Notes: generated by a model from the letters alone, not told the origin. Positions 53,556 to 63,418 are shown, counted from the stretch's first letter. The stretch: DNA of 64,000 nucleotides from Cyclobacterium sp. SYSU L10401 (GCF_010993705.1 NZ_WOFO01000001.1:186001-250000), one strand, 5' to 3'. A program made the numbers and translations.

Positions 53556-56363
53556 ATGAAGCGGGCTTTATTTTTAGTTTTTCTTGGGCTATTCCTGTGC
53601 CAGGAGGGATATGGTCAAAGCTGGAGGAGGGTTGGAGATTGGGGAAATGATTTTTCCTCCATCCAATGGGTAGATGAGAACCTGGGATATATTGCAGGGG
53701 AAAACATCCTTTTAAAATCTATTGACGGGGGGTTAAGTTGGGTGGAACAGCAATCGCCGAGCAAGGGAGTCATCATTGATTTTTCTTTTTTTGATGAAAG
53801 GCAAGGCCTGCTTCTTGGAGCAGAAGGTCAAATATTCCGCACCGAAAACGGTGGGGAAAGCTGGACGGATTACACCCATCCCGAAAACCACATTTGGAAA
53901 AAAATTCAGCACCTTGGCAACGACCTGATAATCGTGATTGGAGAGGAAGGAAATTTTATTCGGTCTTCTGATAGCGGATTGACCTGGCAGGATGGGCAAA
54001 AAGTTTCCTCAGCAGATATCAATGATTTTCATTTTATAAACGACACACTTGGTTTTGCGGTTACAACCGATGCAGAATTGCTTAAGTCTGTCAATGCAGG
54101 AATCGATTGGGAAGTGATCCCCACAGGATTTGAGGTACCCCTGAATGGGGTATTTTTCACCAGTGATTCTACCGGGTATGCAGTAGGCAATCTGGGGACA
54201 ATCATAAAGACGGTGGATGCAGGTCTGAATTGGCAGTTTATCAATAGCGGCATAGACACGGACCTGGCAGATGTGGTTTTCCATCCTTCGCTGCCCCTGA
54301 CGGGGCTTATTAGCGGAAGAAACGGAACGATGCTTCGAACGGATAATGGTGGCCTTACCTTTCTTGCCAGCAATGCCCGGACGAATCAGGATATCAAAAC
54401 CATGGCTTTCAGGCCAGGGACCAATAATGTGCTGGCAGTAGCCTCTAGTGGTAATTTAATTTCTTCCAACAATTCGGGAGCAAGCTGGGCCGTGCGATTG
54501 TCCGGAAGGGCCAATGATTACACTTCCATTCAATTTACAACTGACCTCAGGGGGTATCTGACAGGAGATAATGGTTTAATATTGCTCACCGGCAATGGGG
54601 GAAATTCATTCGTAGATCGCTCAAGGCCCATTTCCCTCTCCTTTAATGCCTTGTATTTTGTTTCCAATGGGGCAGGTTATGTATCGGGAGTCAACGGAAA
54701 TATTATCAGTAGCATTAATTCTGGAGCCAATTGGACCACCCTGAACCCAGGAACCAACAGGGACATTAATGGCCTTTATTTTTTCGATTTTAACAGGGGC
54801 TTTGCGGTCGGAGAAAGGGGATTGATCAGCAAAACCGAGAATCGAGGGGTCAATTGGGAAGTAGTGCCTGTAGGTTTGGAACAAACTGACTTTCATGACA
54901 TACTTTTTTTCAATGAAAATGAAGGACTAATCATCGGAGATAATGGGCTGGTTCTCTTCAGTTCCAATGTTGGGGAGGATTGGGAGCAGGTAAACCTGAA
55001 TAGTACCGCCAAACTAAAAGCAATAGCCCAATTGGATGAAGGAGTGGCCATTATTGTTGGCGACTCAGGAGCTGCATTTAAAACTTCAGACCGGGGACAA
55101 TCCTGGAACCGGATTCAGACGGGTATTAACAGGAACTTTACCGATGTGGACTTTCTGGATGAATCTGTGGGCTTCATCACAGGAGATGAAGGGTTAATAT
55201 TGAGAACGTTTGATGCAGGTGATTCCTGGGAGATGCTACCGACAGGTACCTTTCAGAATTTTACCGGAGTAAGCTTCGGCGACCTCAATGTGGGATACGC
55301 TGCAGGAGAAAACGGGATATTTTACCAGTATACCTGTCAGGTTCCTCAGGATATTGCCACGATATTTGGAGAAGATAATATTTGTTTGAGTCAACAGATT
55401 TACTCCATTCAGGACCTGGAGGAAGAAGGTACTACTTATGAATGGAGGGTAGATGGGGGCACCATTCTTGAGGGACAGGGCAGTACAAGGGTGGTGGTGC
55501 GCTGGGATGATCCCGGAAGAAATGCAGTTCTTGTGAGGGGGCAAAACAATTGTGGCAATGGGAATACCACCGCATTGGAAGTGGTTGTATCTGAGGAGCC
55601 AAGACAAGCGGCGGATATACAGGGCGAGGGAGTGGTATGCGTCAATACCCTGGAAGAATACCATGTTGACTCCATACCCGGTACGGAATACTTTTGGGAG
55701 GCAACAGGAGGAGTGGTCAGGTCAGGACAGGGTACAGCCAAAATCACCCTTGAATGGACCAATTTAAGGGACCAATCGCTCGCCGTTTCTACTACCAATC
55801 CATGTGGACAAGGACCTACCAGCGAAAAACAAATCCGTGTGATTACCATTCCGGAGCAGCCCTCTTCCATACAGGGGCCGGACAGGGTAGGCTTTCAGCA
55901 GGCAGATTATGAAGTGGAGGCCCTGCAGGATATCAATTACCAATGGGCCATTGGGGAAGGTGGCGAAATCGTCAGTGGGCAAGGCACAGGTGCTATAAGA
56001 GTAGCCTGGACCAATGAAGGTGACCACGATTTGGTGGTAACCCCGATGAATGCCTGTAATCAGGGCCCCAGCCAGACGCTTTCGGTAAATGTGAATTTAA
56101 TCACTTCTCTGCCAGAGGGACAAAGGCCTTCCGACATAAGGATTTTTCCAAGTCCTTCTTTTGGTGACATTGACATCACCCTAGAGGGCCTATCCTCATT
56201 AGTCCAGTTGGAAATCTACAATGCAATGGGACAGAAAATAATGGATATCCCTACCCGGGAGGGTCAATTTGTTTATGCTGTTAAGGATTTGCCCAAAGGT
56301 CTTCACCTGGTGATCCTTCGGACTAGGAATGCTGAATATAAACGAAAAATTCTGGTGTTTTAA
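53556..56363 (+). CDS. YCF48-repeat (beta-propeller) surface protein with PKD-like repeats and T9SS sorting domain
   Basis: 935 residues from ATG 53556. Signal peptide 1-21 (ending EGYGQ). Residues about 25-585 consist of many ~45-residue YCF48/BNR-like blades with the pattern GYAVGxxGxIxKTxDxGxxWxxI (for example [19 protein letters not shown]). Three tandem PKD-like repeats (about 595-675, 680-763, 765-848) follow, each with a 'GQG.....V.W' core. A T9SS type A sorting domain (about 855-935, [14 protein letters not shown]) ends the protein. YCF48 in plastids assists photosystem II assembly, but these bacterial secreted propellers have unknown targets. The stop overlaps the prfA stop by 4 bp. 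Confidence 0.88.
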   Translation: MKRALFLVFLGLFLCQEGYGQSWRRVGDWGNDFSSIQWVDENLGYIAGENILLKSIDGGLSWVEQQSPSKGVIIDFSFFDERQGLLLGAEGQIFRTENGGESWTDYTHPENHIWKKIQHLGNDLIIVIGEEGNFIRSSDSGLTWQDGQKVSSADINDFHFINDTLGFAVTTDAELLKSVNAGIDWEVIPTGFEVPLNGVFFTSDSTGYAVGNLGTIIKTVDAGLNWQFINSGIDTDLADVVFHPSLPLTGLISGRNGTMLRTDNGGLTFLASNARTNQDIKTMAFRPGTNNVLAVASSGNLISSNNSGASWAVRLSGRANDYTSIQFTTDLRGYLTGDNGLILLTGNGGNSFVDRSRPISLSFNALYFVSNGAGYVSGVNGNIISSINSGANWTTLNPGTNRDINGLYFFDFNRGFAVGERGLISKTENRGVNWEVVPVGLEQTDFHDILFFNENEGLIIGDNGLVLFSSNVGEDWEQVNLNSTAKLKAIAQLDEGVAIIVGDSGAAFKTSDRGQSWNRIQTGINRNFTDVDFLDESVGFITGDEGLILRTFDAGDSWEMLPTGTFQNFTGVSFGDLNVGYAAGENGIFYQYTCQVPQDIATIFGEDNICLSQQIYSIQDLEEEGTTYEWRVDGGTILEGQGSTRVVVRWDDPGRNAVLVRGQNNCGNGNTTALEVVVSEEPRQAADIQGEGVVCVNTLEEYHVDSIPGTEYFWEATGGVVRSGQGTAKITLEWTNLRDQSLAVSTTNPCGQGPTSEKQIRVITIPEQPSSIQGPDRVGFQQADYEVEALQDINYQWAIGEGGEIVSGQGTGAIRVAWTNEGDHDLVVTPMNACNQGPSQTLSVNVNLITSLPEGQRPSDIRIFPSPSFGDIDITLEGLSSLVQLEIYNAMGQKIMDIPTREGQFVYAVKDLPKGLHLVILRTRNAEYKRKILVF

Positions 56364-57436
56364 TCATTTACACCACCGTCCTTCATTTTTGCTGCATTTT
56401 CAGCAAAACGCAAAGCACTGATAAACTCTTCAATGTTGCCTTCCATTACCTCAGGTAGGTTATAGACAGTTTTGTTGATCCTGTGGTCTGTGACGCGGCT
56501 TTGGGGGTAATTGTAGGTACGGATTTTATCTGACCTGTCTCCGCTGCCTACCATGGATTTCCGTTGGGCTCCTACCGTTTCATTGTGCTTGGCCAGCTCT
56601 ATTTCATAAATCCTGGATCGCAGTACTTTCAGGGCTTTTTCAAAGTTTTTTATTTGGGACTTTTGATCCTGACAAGTGACCACCAGTCCGGTAGGTTCAT
56701 GCGTAAGTCTCACGGCGGAATAGGTAGTATTGACGGATTGTCCTCCCGGTCCGGAGGAGCAATAGGTGTCTTTTCGTACATCATTCATGTCGATTTGCAC
56801 GTCCACTTCCTCCATTTCGGGCAGCACCGCTACGGTGGCAGCAGAAGTGTGGACCCGGCCTTGTGTCTCTGTAGCCGGCACCCGCTGAACCCGGTGTACA
56901 CCGGATTCGTATTTCAACATCCCATACACGTCTGCCCCGGAGACAGAACTGATGATCTCCTTGTATCCGCCGGAAGTACCAAAGGTAAGGTCCAGAACGG
57001 TCAGGTTCCAGTTTTGCTTTTCACAAAACTTCTCATACATCCTGAAAAGATCCCCTGCAAATATGGCCGCCTCGTCTCCACCTGTCCCACTGCGGATTTC
57101 CAGGATACAATCCTTCGAATCATTCGGGTCTTTGGGAATAAGCATTTTTTTCAACTCCTCCTCTATATCCTCTTTTTTGTCTTTCAACTCCTCCCATTCT
57201 ATTTTGGCCATTTCCCTAAACTCAGGATCTTTTTCCTTTTCAAGAAGTGATTTGGTGCTGCTGAGGTTATCGAGAATCAACCGGTATTCATCATATACCT
57301 TCACCACCTTTTCCAGGTCCTTGTACTCCTTGGAAAGTTTGGTGTATTTGCCCATGTCCGACATGGCATCAGGCTGAATGATCAATTGGGCTACTTCCTC
57401 AAATCTTTCTTTAATGGCTTCCAGTTTGTCCTGCAT
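56360..57436 (-). CDS. prfA: Peptide chain release factor 1
   Basis: 358 residues, standard length. The stop-codon tripeptide Pro187-Ala-Thr189 (RVPATETQG) marks RF1 (UAA/UAG) rather than RF2, and Gly231-Gly-Gln233 in [10 protein letters not shown] is the peptidyl-tRNA hydrolysis motif. No frameshift site (which would mark prfB). Convergent with the surface protein gene. No prmC (hemK) neighbour. Confidence 0.97.
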   Translation of the reverse strand: MQDKLEAIKERFEEVAQLIIQPDAMSDMGKYTKLSKEYKDLEKVVKVYDEYRLILDNLSSTKSLLEKEKDPEFREMAKIEWEELKDKKEDIEEELKKMLIPKDPNDSKDCILEIRSGTGGDEAAIFAGDLFRMYEKFCEKQNWNLTVLDLTFGTSGGYKEIISSVSGADVYGMLKYESGVHRVQRVPATETQGRVHTSAATVAVLPEMEEVDVQIDMNDVRKDTYCSSGPGGQSVNTTYSAVRLTHEPTGLVVTCQDQKSQIKNFEKALKVLRSRIYEIELAKHNETVGAQRKSMVGSGDRSDKIRTYNYPQSRVTDHRINKTVYNLPEVMEGNIEEFISALRFAENAAKMKDGGVND

Positions 57437-57457
57437 GGCATCTTTTTATTTGGAAGG

Positions 57458-57465
57458 CAAAATTA
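57458..57465 (-). promoter_or_regulatory. Possible -7 promoter box for prfA
   Basis: Minus-strand TAATTTTG followed by C fits TAnnTTTG and stands 21 bp before the prfA ATG. A TTTC occurs near the expected upstream position. Confidence 0.42.
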
Positions 57466-57607
57466 AACAATATTGTTGACGAAATCCCGACAAAGGCCAG
57501 ATTATGGTGGCCTGATGGCAGGGTATAGCAAGATTGATTTTTGTCAGGTTTTGAACTTTTTTGAAGTTTAGTCATTATCTTTAAATAAGCATCTGATATT
57601 AAGACAA

Positions 57608-58270
57608 ATGAAAAATACAAAGTGGATTCCCCTCCTATTCGCCCCCCTGCTGTTTCTGGCTTCCTGTGGTGACAACAAGAAAATTGACCGAGATGTGGTG
57701 GATCAGGTAAACAAGGCCAATGATGTAAAAAAGGTATCGGAGTCTGAAATAACAGACTATGCCTTGAAATGGGGGGATGAGATCAGTCAGGAAGCCCAGG
57801 CAGAGCTTATTGGTACCTTGCAAAAAGCCATCGAAGAGAAGGGAATTACGGGAGCCATAGATTTTTGCCAGCAGGAAGCATTGCCCATTACCAAAAATGT
57901 CGCCGAAAAGCATCGGGTCAACATTCGAAGGGTATCTGTGAAAAACAGAAACCCGGAAAACAGCCCTACCGACATGGAGAAAAACCTGCTGGATGCCTAT
58001 GCCTATAACCTGGAAAATGATTTAGAAAACCGTCCCAATATACAGAAAACAGAGGATGGAGAAGTGTTGCTGTACACCAAGGCCATTACCATCCCGGGTG
58101 GGCTTTGTCTCAATTGTCACGGCGAACCTGGCAAAGAGGTCAGCGATGCCACGCTCGACATGATTAAATCACGGTATCCGGAAGATAAAGCCCTGGGATA
58201 TAAAGTAGGGGACCTCCGGGGCATGTGGAGCATTTCTTTGCCCAAAAAAGAAGTGGTAAAGAACATGTAA
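57608..58270 (+). CDS. DUF3365 (Tll0287-like) haem c lipoprotein
   Basis: 220 residues. Lipobox with Cys20 (LFLASCGD). The body matches the DUF3365/Tll0287-like domain, including ITGAIDFCQQEALPIT, VKNRNPENSPTDMEKNLL and a covalent haem motif Cys167-L-N-Cys170-His171 in GGLCLNCHGEP. Tll0287-like proteins bind c-type haem and are thought to sense redox state or gas ligands. Predicted envelope location. Free-standing gene; the upstream gap (57437-57607) is shared with prfA. Confidence 0.88.
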   Translation: MKNTKWIPLLFAPLLFLASCGDNKKIDRDVVDQVNKANDVKKVSESEITDYALKWGDEISQEAQAELIGTLQKAIEEKGITGAIDFCQQEALPITKNVAEKHRVNIRRVSVKNRNPENSPTDMEKNLLDAYAYNLENDLENRPNIQKTEDGEVLLYTKAITIPGGLCLNCHGEPGKEVSDATLDMIKSRYPEDKALGYKVGDLRGMWSISLPKKEVVKNM

Positions 58271-58315
58271 GCGGGGATTACCTTCTACCCGAAGCGGCTT
58301 TTAGGCTTTTACTTT

Positions 58316-58323
58316 TATATTTG
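58316..58323 (+). promoter_or_regulatory. Possible -7 promoter box for the M14 peptidase gene
   Basis: TATATTTG followed by C agrees with TAnnTTTG; it is 62 bp before ATG 58386. The matching TTTG box is not clear. Confidence 0.42.
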
Positions 58324-58385
58324 CACTGAAACTTAAGTCAGTCAAAACGGGAGCATGCCTTGCTCTCATGCATTATTAAATATTT

Positions 58386-60905
58386 ATGAAGAAATTTTAC
58401 GCAATTTTCAGCTTTATGCTGTTGAATTTCAGTGTTTTAGCACAAACACAAAGCCCTGCCGAATTTTTAGGATACAATCTGGGAGAAAGGTTTACTCCCC
58501 ATCACAAGGTGGCTGCCTATTATCAACATGTGGCCGCTACCAGTGACAATGTGGTATTAAAGGAATATGGGAAAACGAATGAACTGCGGCCGCTAATGGT
58601 CGCTTTTGTTTCCTCGCAGGAAAATATCGAACGATTGGAAACCATCCGCACCGATAACATGAAAAGGGCTGGATTGCTGGAAGGAGACCCTGAACTCTCT
58701 ATTCCGGTGCACTGGATGAGTTACAATGTGCATGGCAATGAGGCCGTTTCTTCGGAAGCAACCATGATGACCCTTTTTTCCCTCGTAGATCCGGAAAGTG
58801 AAACATCCGGGGATTGGTTGGCCAACACCCTGGTGGTACTGGACCCCTGTGTGAATCCTGATGGACAGGAAAGGTATGTGAACTGGTACCAACAAAAAAT
58901 GAATCAGGTACTTCAGCCAGACCTGCAATCGGTCGAACACCAAGAGCCATGGCCTGGAGGAAGACCCAACCACTACCTCTTTGACCTGAACCGGGATTGG
59001 GCCTGGCAGACGCAAGTGGAAACACAGCAAAGATTGGCCTTATACAATGAGTGGCTGCCACAAGTTCATTTGGATTTTCACGAGCAAGGTATCAATTCCC
59101 CCTATTATTTTGCTCCTGCCGCAGAGCCCCTTCATGTACAGCTGACGGACTTCCAGCAGGAATACCAGGAGATCTTTGGCAGGAATACAGCCGCTTATTT
59201 TGATCAAAATGACTGGTTTTTTTTTACAAAAGAAAGGTTTGACCTGCTTTATCCGAGTTATGGAGACACCTACCCCATGTACAATGGAGCCATTGGCATG
59301 ACCATAGAGCAGGGGGGGTCGGGCAGAGCCGGTATAGGTGGCTATGATGCCCAGGGAGATACCATTACCCTGAAGGATAGGATCATCCATCACCATACCA
59401 CCGGGATATCTGCCATAGAGACCACTTCCTCCATAGCCGACAGGGTTTTGGAAGCCTATGAACAATATTTTGCTGAAAGCAGTACCAATCCTTCCGGCCC
59501 TTACAAAAGCTTTGTCATCAAGGGTGGAAATCCACCGGCAAAAGTTAAGGCCTTATTGGAACTGCTGGATAGAAATGGAATCCGTTATGGCAGGAGTGGA
59601 AAAACCGGCAACTTTAACGGGTTTTCCTATCAAAATGGTGCCTCCGGCAGGCAATTCCTGGCTGAAGATGATATTGTCATCAATGCCTTTCAACCCAAGT
59701 CCGTATTGGCGCAGGTTTTGTTTGAACCGGAGCCAGTGTTGAACGATAGCATTACGTATGACATTACCTCCTGGGCACTTCCCTATGCGTATGGATTAGA
59801 AGCGTTTGCCCTGGAAAACAGGTTGGATCCCGAATTGGTCTACCAGCCTGAGGATTTTACCGAAAATCAACCAGATCAGGATGTATTGGCATATATCGCT
59901 CCCTGGAATGCCACCGTACATGTCAAATTTCTGACCGGCCTGCTTCAGGAAGGGATCAGGGTACGGTACAACGAATATCCATTTGAGGTGGCAGGTCAGG
60001 CTTTTCCGGCTGGCTCTCTGATCATCAGCAGAGGTGGAAATGAATATGTTAACGGTTTCCATGAGAAAGTAACTTCCCTGGCCAATTCCTATAAAATGAG
60101 CCTGGGCAAAACCCAAACCGGATTCATGGACCGTGGCAAAGATTTTGGATCTTCTCATGTACCGATCATCCAGAAACCTTCCATTGCCCTGGTTGGTGGA
60201 GAAGGCGTATCCTCCCTGAATTTTGGGGAAATTTGGCATTTTCTGGATAGCGAATTGAAATACCCTGTAGTCATTCTTGAAACAGATCAATTGAATCCAG
60301 CTGTTTTGCAGCAATATGATGTATTGATTTTGCCCTCAGGGAATTACAAGGAGGAATTGCATCCCGTGTTGACAGAATGGGTAGCAGCGGGCGGCAAGCT
60401 CCTTGCCATGGAAGCTGCATTGGATTTGTTTGCCGACAGGGAGGAAGGTTTGCTGCAGTCTTATGCCAGTGAGGAAGAAAAGGCAAGTTTTGAAAGCCAG
60501 GCTACGGCGGCTTCCATAAGTGAAATAACGACTCCTTACCTGGAAAGAGAGCGGATGGAAATTTCTGGCTATGCAGCAGGAGCCATATATGAAGTGCAAA
60601 TGGACCGTTCTCACCCCCTGGGATATGGAAGCGAAGGAAAATTCTACACCTTAAAAAATAACAACAAAAGATATGCGCTGCTGAAAAGTGGTATCAACGC
60701 CGGTTATATCAACGACCAGGATAGCCACCGCACAGGCTTTATTGGTTATAAAATCAAACCCGGGATGGTCAATTCCATGGTTTTTGGCATTGAGCAGCAG
60801 GGAAGTGGGCAGCTCATTTATATGGTGGATAATCCCATGTTCCGGAGTTTCTGGGAGGCCGGCAAGTTGATTTTTGCAAACGCTTTATTTTTATCAGGAA
60901 ATTAA
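58386..60905 (+). CDS. Secreted M14 family zinc carboxypeptidase with GATase1-like C-terminal domain
   Basis: 839 residues. Signal peptide 1-20 (ending SVLAQ). Zinc ligands of M14 peptidases: His116-G-N-Glu119 (NVHGNEAVSS) and His232 in HLDFHEQG, with the substrate region CVNPDGQERYVNW and the probable catalytic Glu in MTIEQGG (about 320). Residues about 590-680 (IALVGGEGVSS ... QYDVLILPSGNYKE) resemble a class I glutamine amidotransferase-like fold without the full catalytic triad, a combination known in Bacteroidota M14 proteins. No T9SS sorting domain, so presumably periplasmic. Followed by a strong terminator. Confidence 0.92.
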   Translation: MKKFYAIFSFMLLNFSVLAQTQSPAEFLGYNLGERFTPHHKVAAYYQHVAATSDNVVLKEYGKTNELRPLMVAFVSSQENIERLETIRTDNMKRAGLLEGDPELSIPVHWMSYNVHGNEAVSSEATMMTLFSLVDPESETSGDWLANTLVVLDPCVNPDGQERYVNWYQQKMNQVLQPDLQSVEHQEPWPGGRPNHYLFDLNRDWAWQTQVETQQRLALYNEWLPQVHLDFHEQGINSPYYFAPAAEPLHVQLTDFQQEYQEIFGRNTAAYFDQNDWFFFTKERFDLLYPSYGDTYPMYNGAIGMTIEQGGSGRAGIGGYDAQGDTITLKDRIIHHHTTGISAIETTSSIADRVLEAYEQYFAESSTNPSGPYKSFVIKGGNPPAKVKALLELLDRNGIRYGRSGKTGNFNGFSYQNGASGRQFLAEDDIVINAFQPKSVLAQVLFEPEPVLNDSITYDITSWALPYAYGLEAFALENRLDPELVYQPEDFTENQPDQDVLAYIAPWNATVHVKFLTGLLQEGIRVRYNEYPFEVAGQAFPAGSLIISRGGNEYVNGFHEKVTSLANSYKMSLGKTQTGFMDRGKDFGSSHVPIIQKPSIALVGGEGVSSLNFGEIWHFLDSELKYPVVILETDQLNPAVLQQYDVLILPSGNYKEELHPVLTEWVAAGGKLLAMEAALDLFADREEGLLQSYASEEEKASFESQATAASISEITTPYLERERMEISGYAAGAIYEVQMDRSHPLGYGSEGKFYTLKNNNKRYALLKSGINAGYINDQDSHRTGFIGYKIKPGMVNSMVFGIEQQGSGQLIYMVDNPMFRSFWEAGKLIFANALFLSGN

Positions 60906-60910
60906 TTAAA

Positions 60911-60950
60911 AAAAAACAGCCATGATCCTTAAACCATGGCTGTTTTTTTT
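60911..60950 (+). terminator. Intrinsic terminator after the M14 peptidase gene
   Basis: A 14-bp stem AAAAAACAGCCATG / CATGGCTGTTTTTT (60911-60924 with 60935-60948), 10-nt loop, followed by TT. It begins 6 bp after the stop codon. Confidence 0.88.
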
Positions 60951-60989
60951 AGGTATTTGTCTATATTTCTTAGAAATACCTGACCTGCC

Positions 60990-61595
60990 ATGAGCGACTT
61001 TATACTCAATCAGACCGACACCTTTCGCTGCCCCTGGTGTCTGGGATTCGAAAAGTACATAAAATACCATGATGAAGAATGGGGTGTTCCGGTGTACAGT
61101 GACCGCAAGCATTTTGAGTTTCTGGTGCTGGAAAGTGCCCAGGCTGGACTAAGCTGGGCCACCATACTGAAAAAGAGGGAAGGGTATGCGCAAGCCTTCC
61201 ATGATTTTGACTACCAAAAAGTAGCTGCCTTTTCACCTGCAGCCATTGAAGGACTCATGGGGAATTCTGCAATCGTGAGAAACCGGCTGAAAATAGAGGC
61301 TTCCGTCAATAATGCCCGAAGATTTATCGAAATACAGGAACATTACGGAACATTCACGGACTATATCTGGGGATTTGTAGATGGTAAACCCCTGCAAAAT
61401 GAATGGAAAAGTTTGTCTATGGTCCCGGCAGCCACAGAACTTTCCAATCAAATAGCCAGAGACCTGAAGCAAAGAGGTTTCAAGTTTTTGGGAAGAACCA
61501 TTGTGTATTCCCATTTGCAGGCCACAGGAATAGTCAACGATCATTTGCTGCAGTGCTTTCGACATCAGGAAGTGAAACGCATGGCCAGGTATTAA
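60990..61595 (+). CDS. tag: DNA-3-methyladenine glycosylase I
   Basis: 201 residues. The Tag family zinc-binding residues appear as Cys14 in RCPWC, His27 in KYHDEEWGVP, and the C-terminal His/Cys in NDHLLQCFRH; LVLESAQAGLSWATILKKRE and the HhH-like core SAIVRNRLKIEA are typical. It removes 3-methyladenine from alkylated DNA. It is a single gene; the 250-bp region downstream to the photolyase stop (61596-61845) contains no confident gene but shows RNA-like structure. Confidence 0.95.
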   Translation: MSDFILNQTDTFRCPWCLGFEKYIKYHDEEWGVPVYSDRKHFEFLVLESAQAGLSWATILKKREGYAQAFHDFDYQKVAAFSPAAIEGLMGNSAIVRNRLKIEASVNNARRFIEIQEHYGTFTDYIWGFVDGKPLQNEWKSLSMVPAATELSNQIARDLKQRGFKFLGRTIVYSHLQATGIVNDHLLQCFRHQEVKRMARY

Positions 61596-61664
61596 ATCCC
61601 TGCCATTGTATTAGTAAGTAACTGATATTTATGCCGCTTTCGTTAAGGTTCTTTTACTGAAAAT

Positions 61665-61730
61665 TCCCGGCATGATACACTTTCCCCTACAGATGGTGCC
61701 GGGAGGTATGAGTGACTTTCGATTTAGGGG
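61665..61730 (+). other. Structured intergenic segment (hairpin with possible pseudoknot)
   Basis: TCCCGGCA (61665-61672) pairs perfectly with TGCCGGGA (61697-61704). The 24-nt loop contains CCCCTA (61684-61689), which can pair with TAGGGG at 61725-61730 outside the stem, as in an H-type pseudoknot. A further CAGGT/ACCTG palindrome follows near 61740. The segment is more GC-rich than the other gaps. No RNA family is recognised. Confidence 0.35.
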
Positions 61731-61845
61731 TGTTGTAGGCAGGTAACCTGGAGGAGACCATGGACCTCTGCATGAAAGAAAAAAGTACAAATGATCCTAA
61801 CCTTAATAGTAATCATTGGGTTTTTGGTAGTTTTGCAGGGTAAAC

Positions 61846-63279
61846 CTAAATGCTCCAGTTTTCCGGAGAAACCAGCGGTGCCGGGTAATCATTCTCCAAC
61901 TTCAACCCACTTTTTTTTAACTTTTCCGTAGAAAGCTGAAAGGGAATGTGGCGGTCAAAACCTTTTAATTTCACGAGCTCCGGAATCCATCTCGCAATGT
62001 AGTCTCCCTGGGGATCGTATTTTTTGGCTTGCAACAGTATATTGAAATAGCGGTCTGATCTAGGGTCATTGCCCACCCCGGCGATGTACATCCAGTTGCC
62101 CCAGTTGCTGCATGGATCGTAATCTATGAGTTGCTGTTCATAATAGGCCGCCCCCCAGCGCCAATCGATTTCCAGGTCGTTTACCAGGAAGCTGGCGACC
62201 AGCTGCCGGCCCCGGTTGGACATAAAACCGGTTTGGTTGAGTTCCCGCATGTTGGCATCGATAAAGGGGATACCGGTTTTGCCGGCAGCCCATTTTGAAA
62301 AAGCCACTTTGTCTTCTTTCCAATAGCCTGGCTTGTCCTGAATGCCCCCGAGCTGGAAAATCCGGTTGCCATGCTTTTTGGCCATAAAGCGAAAGAAATC
62401 CCTCCAGATCAGTTCGAAAATCAGCCAATAGGTAGATTGATTTTTGGTTCGTTCTGATTCATATCGTTTTGCTTCCCGGTAAATTTGTCTTGGAGAAAGG
62501 GCTCCCAGAGCCAGCCAGGGGGAGAATTTGCTAGAATAATCAGCCCCCATTAAACCATTTCGTGTTTCTTTATAACTGGCAAGACCGTTGGTTTGCCAGA
62601 AATAATGGTTCATTCTTTCCAGGGCAGGGCCGGATCCTCCCCGGAAAAGCATGTCCCCATTGTCGGCCTGATCTTCAATCTGGAAACCCGGTTCGACTAT
62701 TTCCGGCCATGAATTCAGATGTCCCTCCCGTACTTGGGCAAAACGGACGGGTTCGGGAATCTTTTCCAGCGGACGGATCAAAGATAGTCTCTCACATTCT
62801 TTTCTAAACCTGGTAAATACCTCAGGCATTTGTGCTACCGGAAATGGTAGGTCGTCTATATGGAACAGAGTACTTTGCCAGTAGCTTTCCGTGGCAATAC
62901 CCTTGCTCCAGGCGGCTTTTTCCAATGCCTGTTCCACCCTGATTTCCTCAGCCGTGACTTCCTGGGAAAAACATATTACACCTGCCCCGGCTTTTTGTGC
63001 CAGGATGGGTATCTCCTCTTCAGGTTTGCCATGAAGGAGCAGCAAGGTGCCCCCTTTTTCCATGATTTGATTTTGCAGGTCCTGAATGGTTTCGGAAAGG
63101 AACCTGGCGCGGTAAGGACCGGTTTTTTGCAAACCAAAACCTCCTGGTCCAAATTGCCGGGGATCCAGGCAGTAAACGGGTAAAATGCTTTTGGCCAGTT
63201 CCGTTGCTTTTTTTATGGTGAGGTTGTCTTCCCATCTCAGGTCATTTCTCAGCCAGACAAGTGCTTTTTCGTATCGCAT
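61846..63279 (-). CDS. Cryptochrome DASH / DNA photolyase family protein
   Basis: 477 residues from ATG 63279; an ORF extension to 63390 adds 37 residues without family likeness. The N-terminal antenna domain starts KALVWLRNDLRWEDN, and the FAD domain has GADYSSKFSPWLALGALSPRQIY, STYWLIFELIWRDFFRFMAKKHG, MRELNQTGFMSNRGRQLVASFL and LEIDWRWGAAYYEQQLIDYD, characteristic of CRY-DASH. Such proteins repair cyclobutane dimers in single-stranded DNA and may signal light. No SDR, MerR or TspO light-response genes adjoin it. Transcribed away from the partial barrel gene by 284 bp. Confidence 0.93.
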   Translation of the reverse strand: MRYEKALVWLRNDLRWEDNLTIKKATELAKSILPVYCLDPRQFGPGGFGLQKTGPYRARFLSETIQDLQNQIMEKGGTLLLLHGKPEEEIPILAQKAGAGVICFSQEVTAEEIRVEQALEKAAWSKGIATESYWQSTLFHIDDLPFPVAQMPEVFTRFRKECERLSLIRPLEKIPEPVRFAQVREGHLNSWPEIVEPGFQIEDQADNGDMLFRGGSGPALERMNHYFWQTNGLASYKETRNGLMGADYSSKFSPWLALGALSPRQIYREAKRYESERTKNQSTYWLIFELIWRDFFRFMAKKHGNRIFQLGGIQDKPGYWKEDKVAFSKWAAGKTGIPFIDANMRELNQTGFMSNRGRQLVASFLVNDLEIDWRWGAAYYEQQLIDYDPCSNWGNWMYIAGVGNDPRSDRYFNILLQAKKYDPQGDYIARWIPELVKLKGFDRHIPFQLSTEKLKKSGLKLENDYPAPLVSPENWSI

Positions 63280-63388
63280 ACGAACCTTAAACCCTCCGTT
63301 TAGGTAAAGTGTTTTTAACAAAAAGGTGGTTTTGGTGGATGCTTTGGCCGGGTTGGTCACCATCTTGAATGCGGAATTTCCCTTATTC

Positions 63389-63418
63389 AATTGCCTCCTG
63401 CTTCAGCTGGGGGCAATT
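63389..63418. other. Inverted repeat between the barrel gene and the photolyase gene
   Basis: AATTGCCTCC (63389-63398) and GGGGGCAATT (63409-63418) form a 10-bp stem with one G-U pair and a 10-nt loop. No T run follows on the minus strand, so it is not a normal terminator. It may be an operator-like site or RNA element upstream of the photolyase start. The rest of the 63280-63563 gap shows nothing recognisable. Confidence 0.35.

Noticed and set aside
56564-57250. Plus-strand open frame of 228 codons
   Set aside because: Antisense to prfA, which is certain.
57411-57620. Minus-strand frame of 69 codons upstream of prfA
   Set aside because: Overlaps the prfA start and promoter region; no family likeness and no ribosome site.
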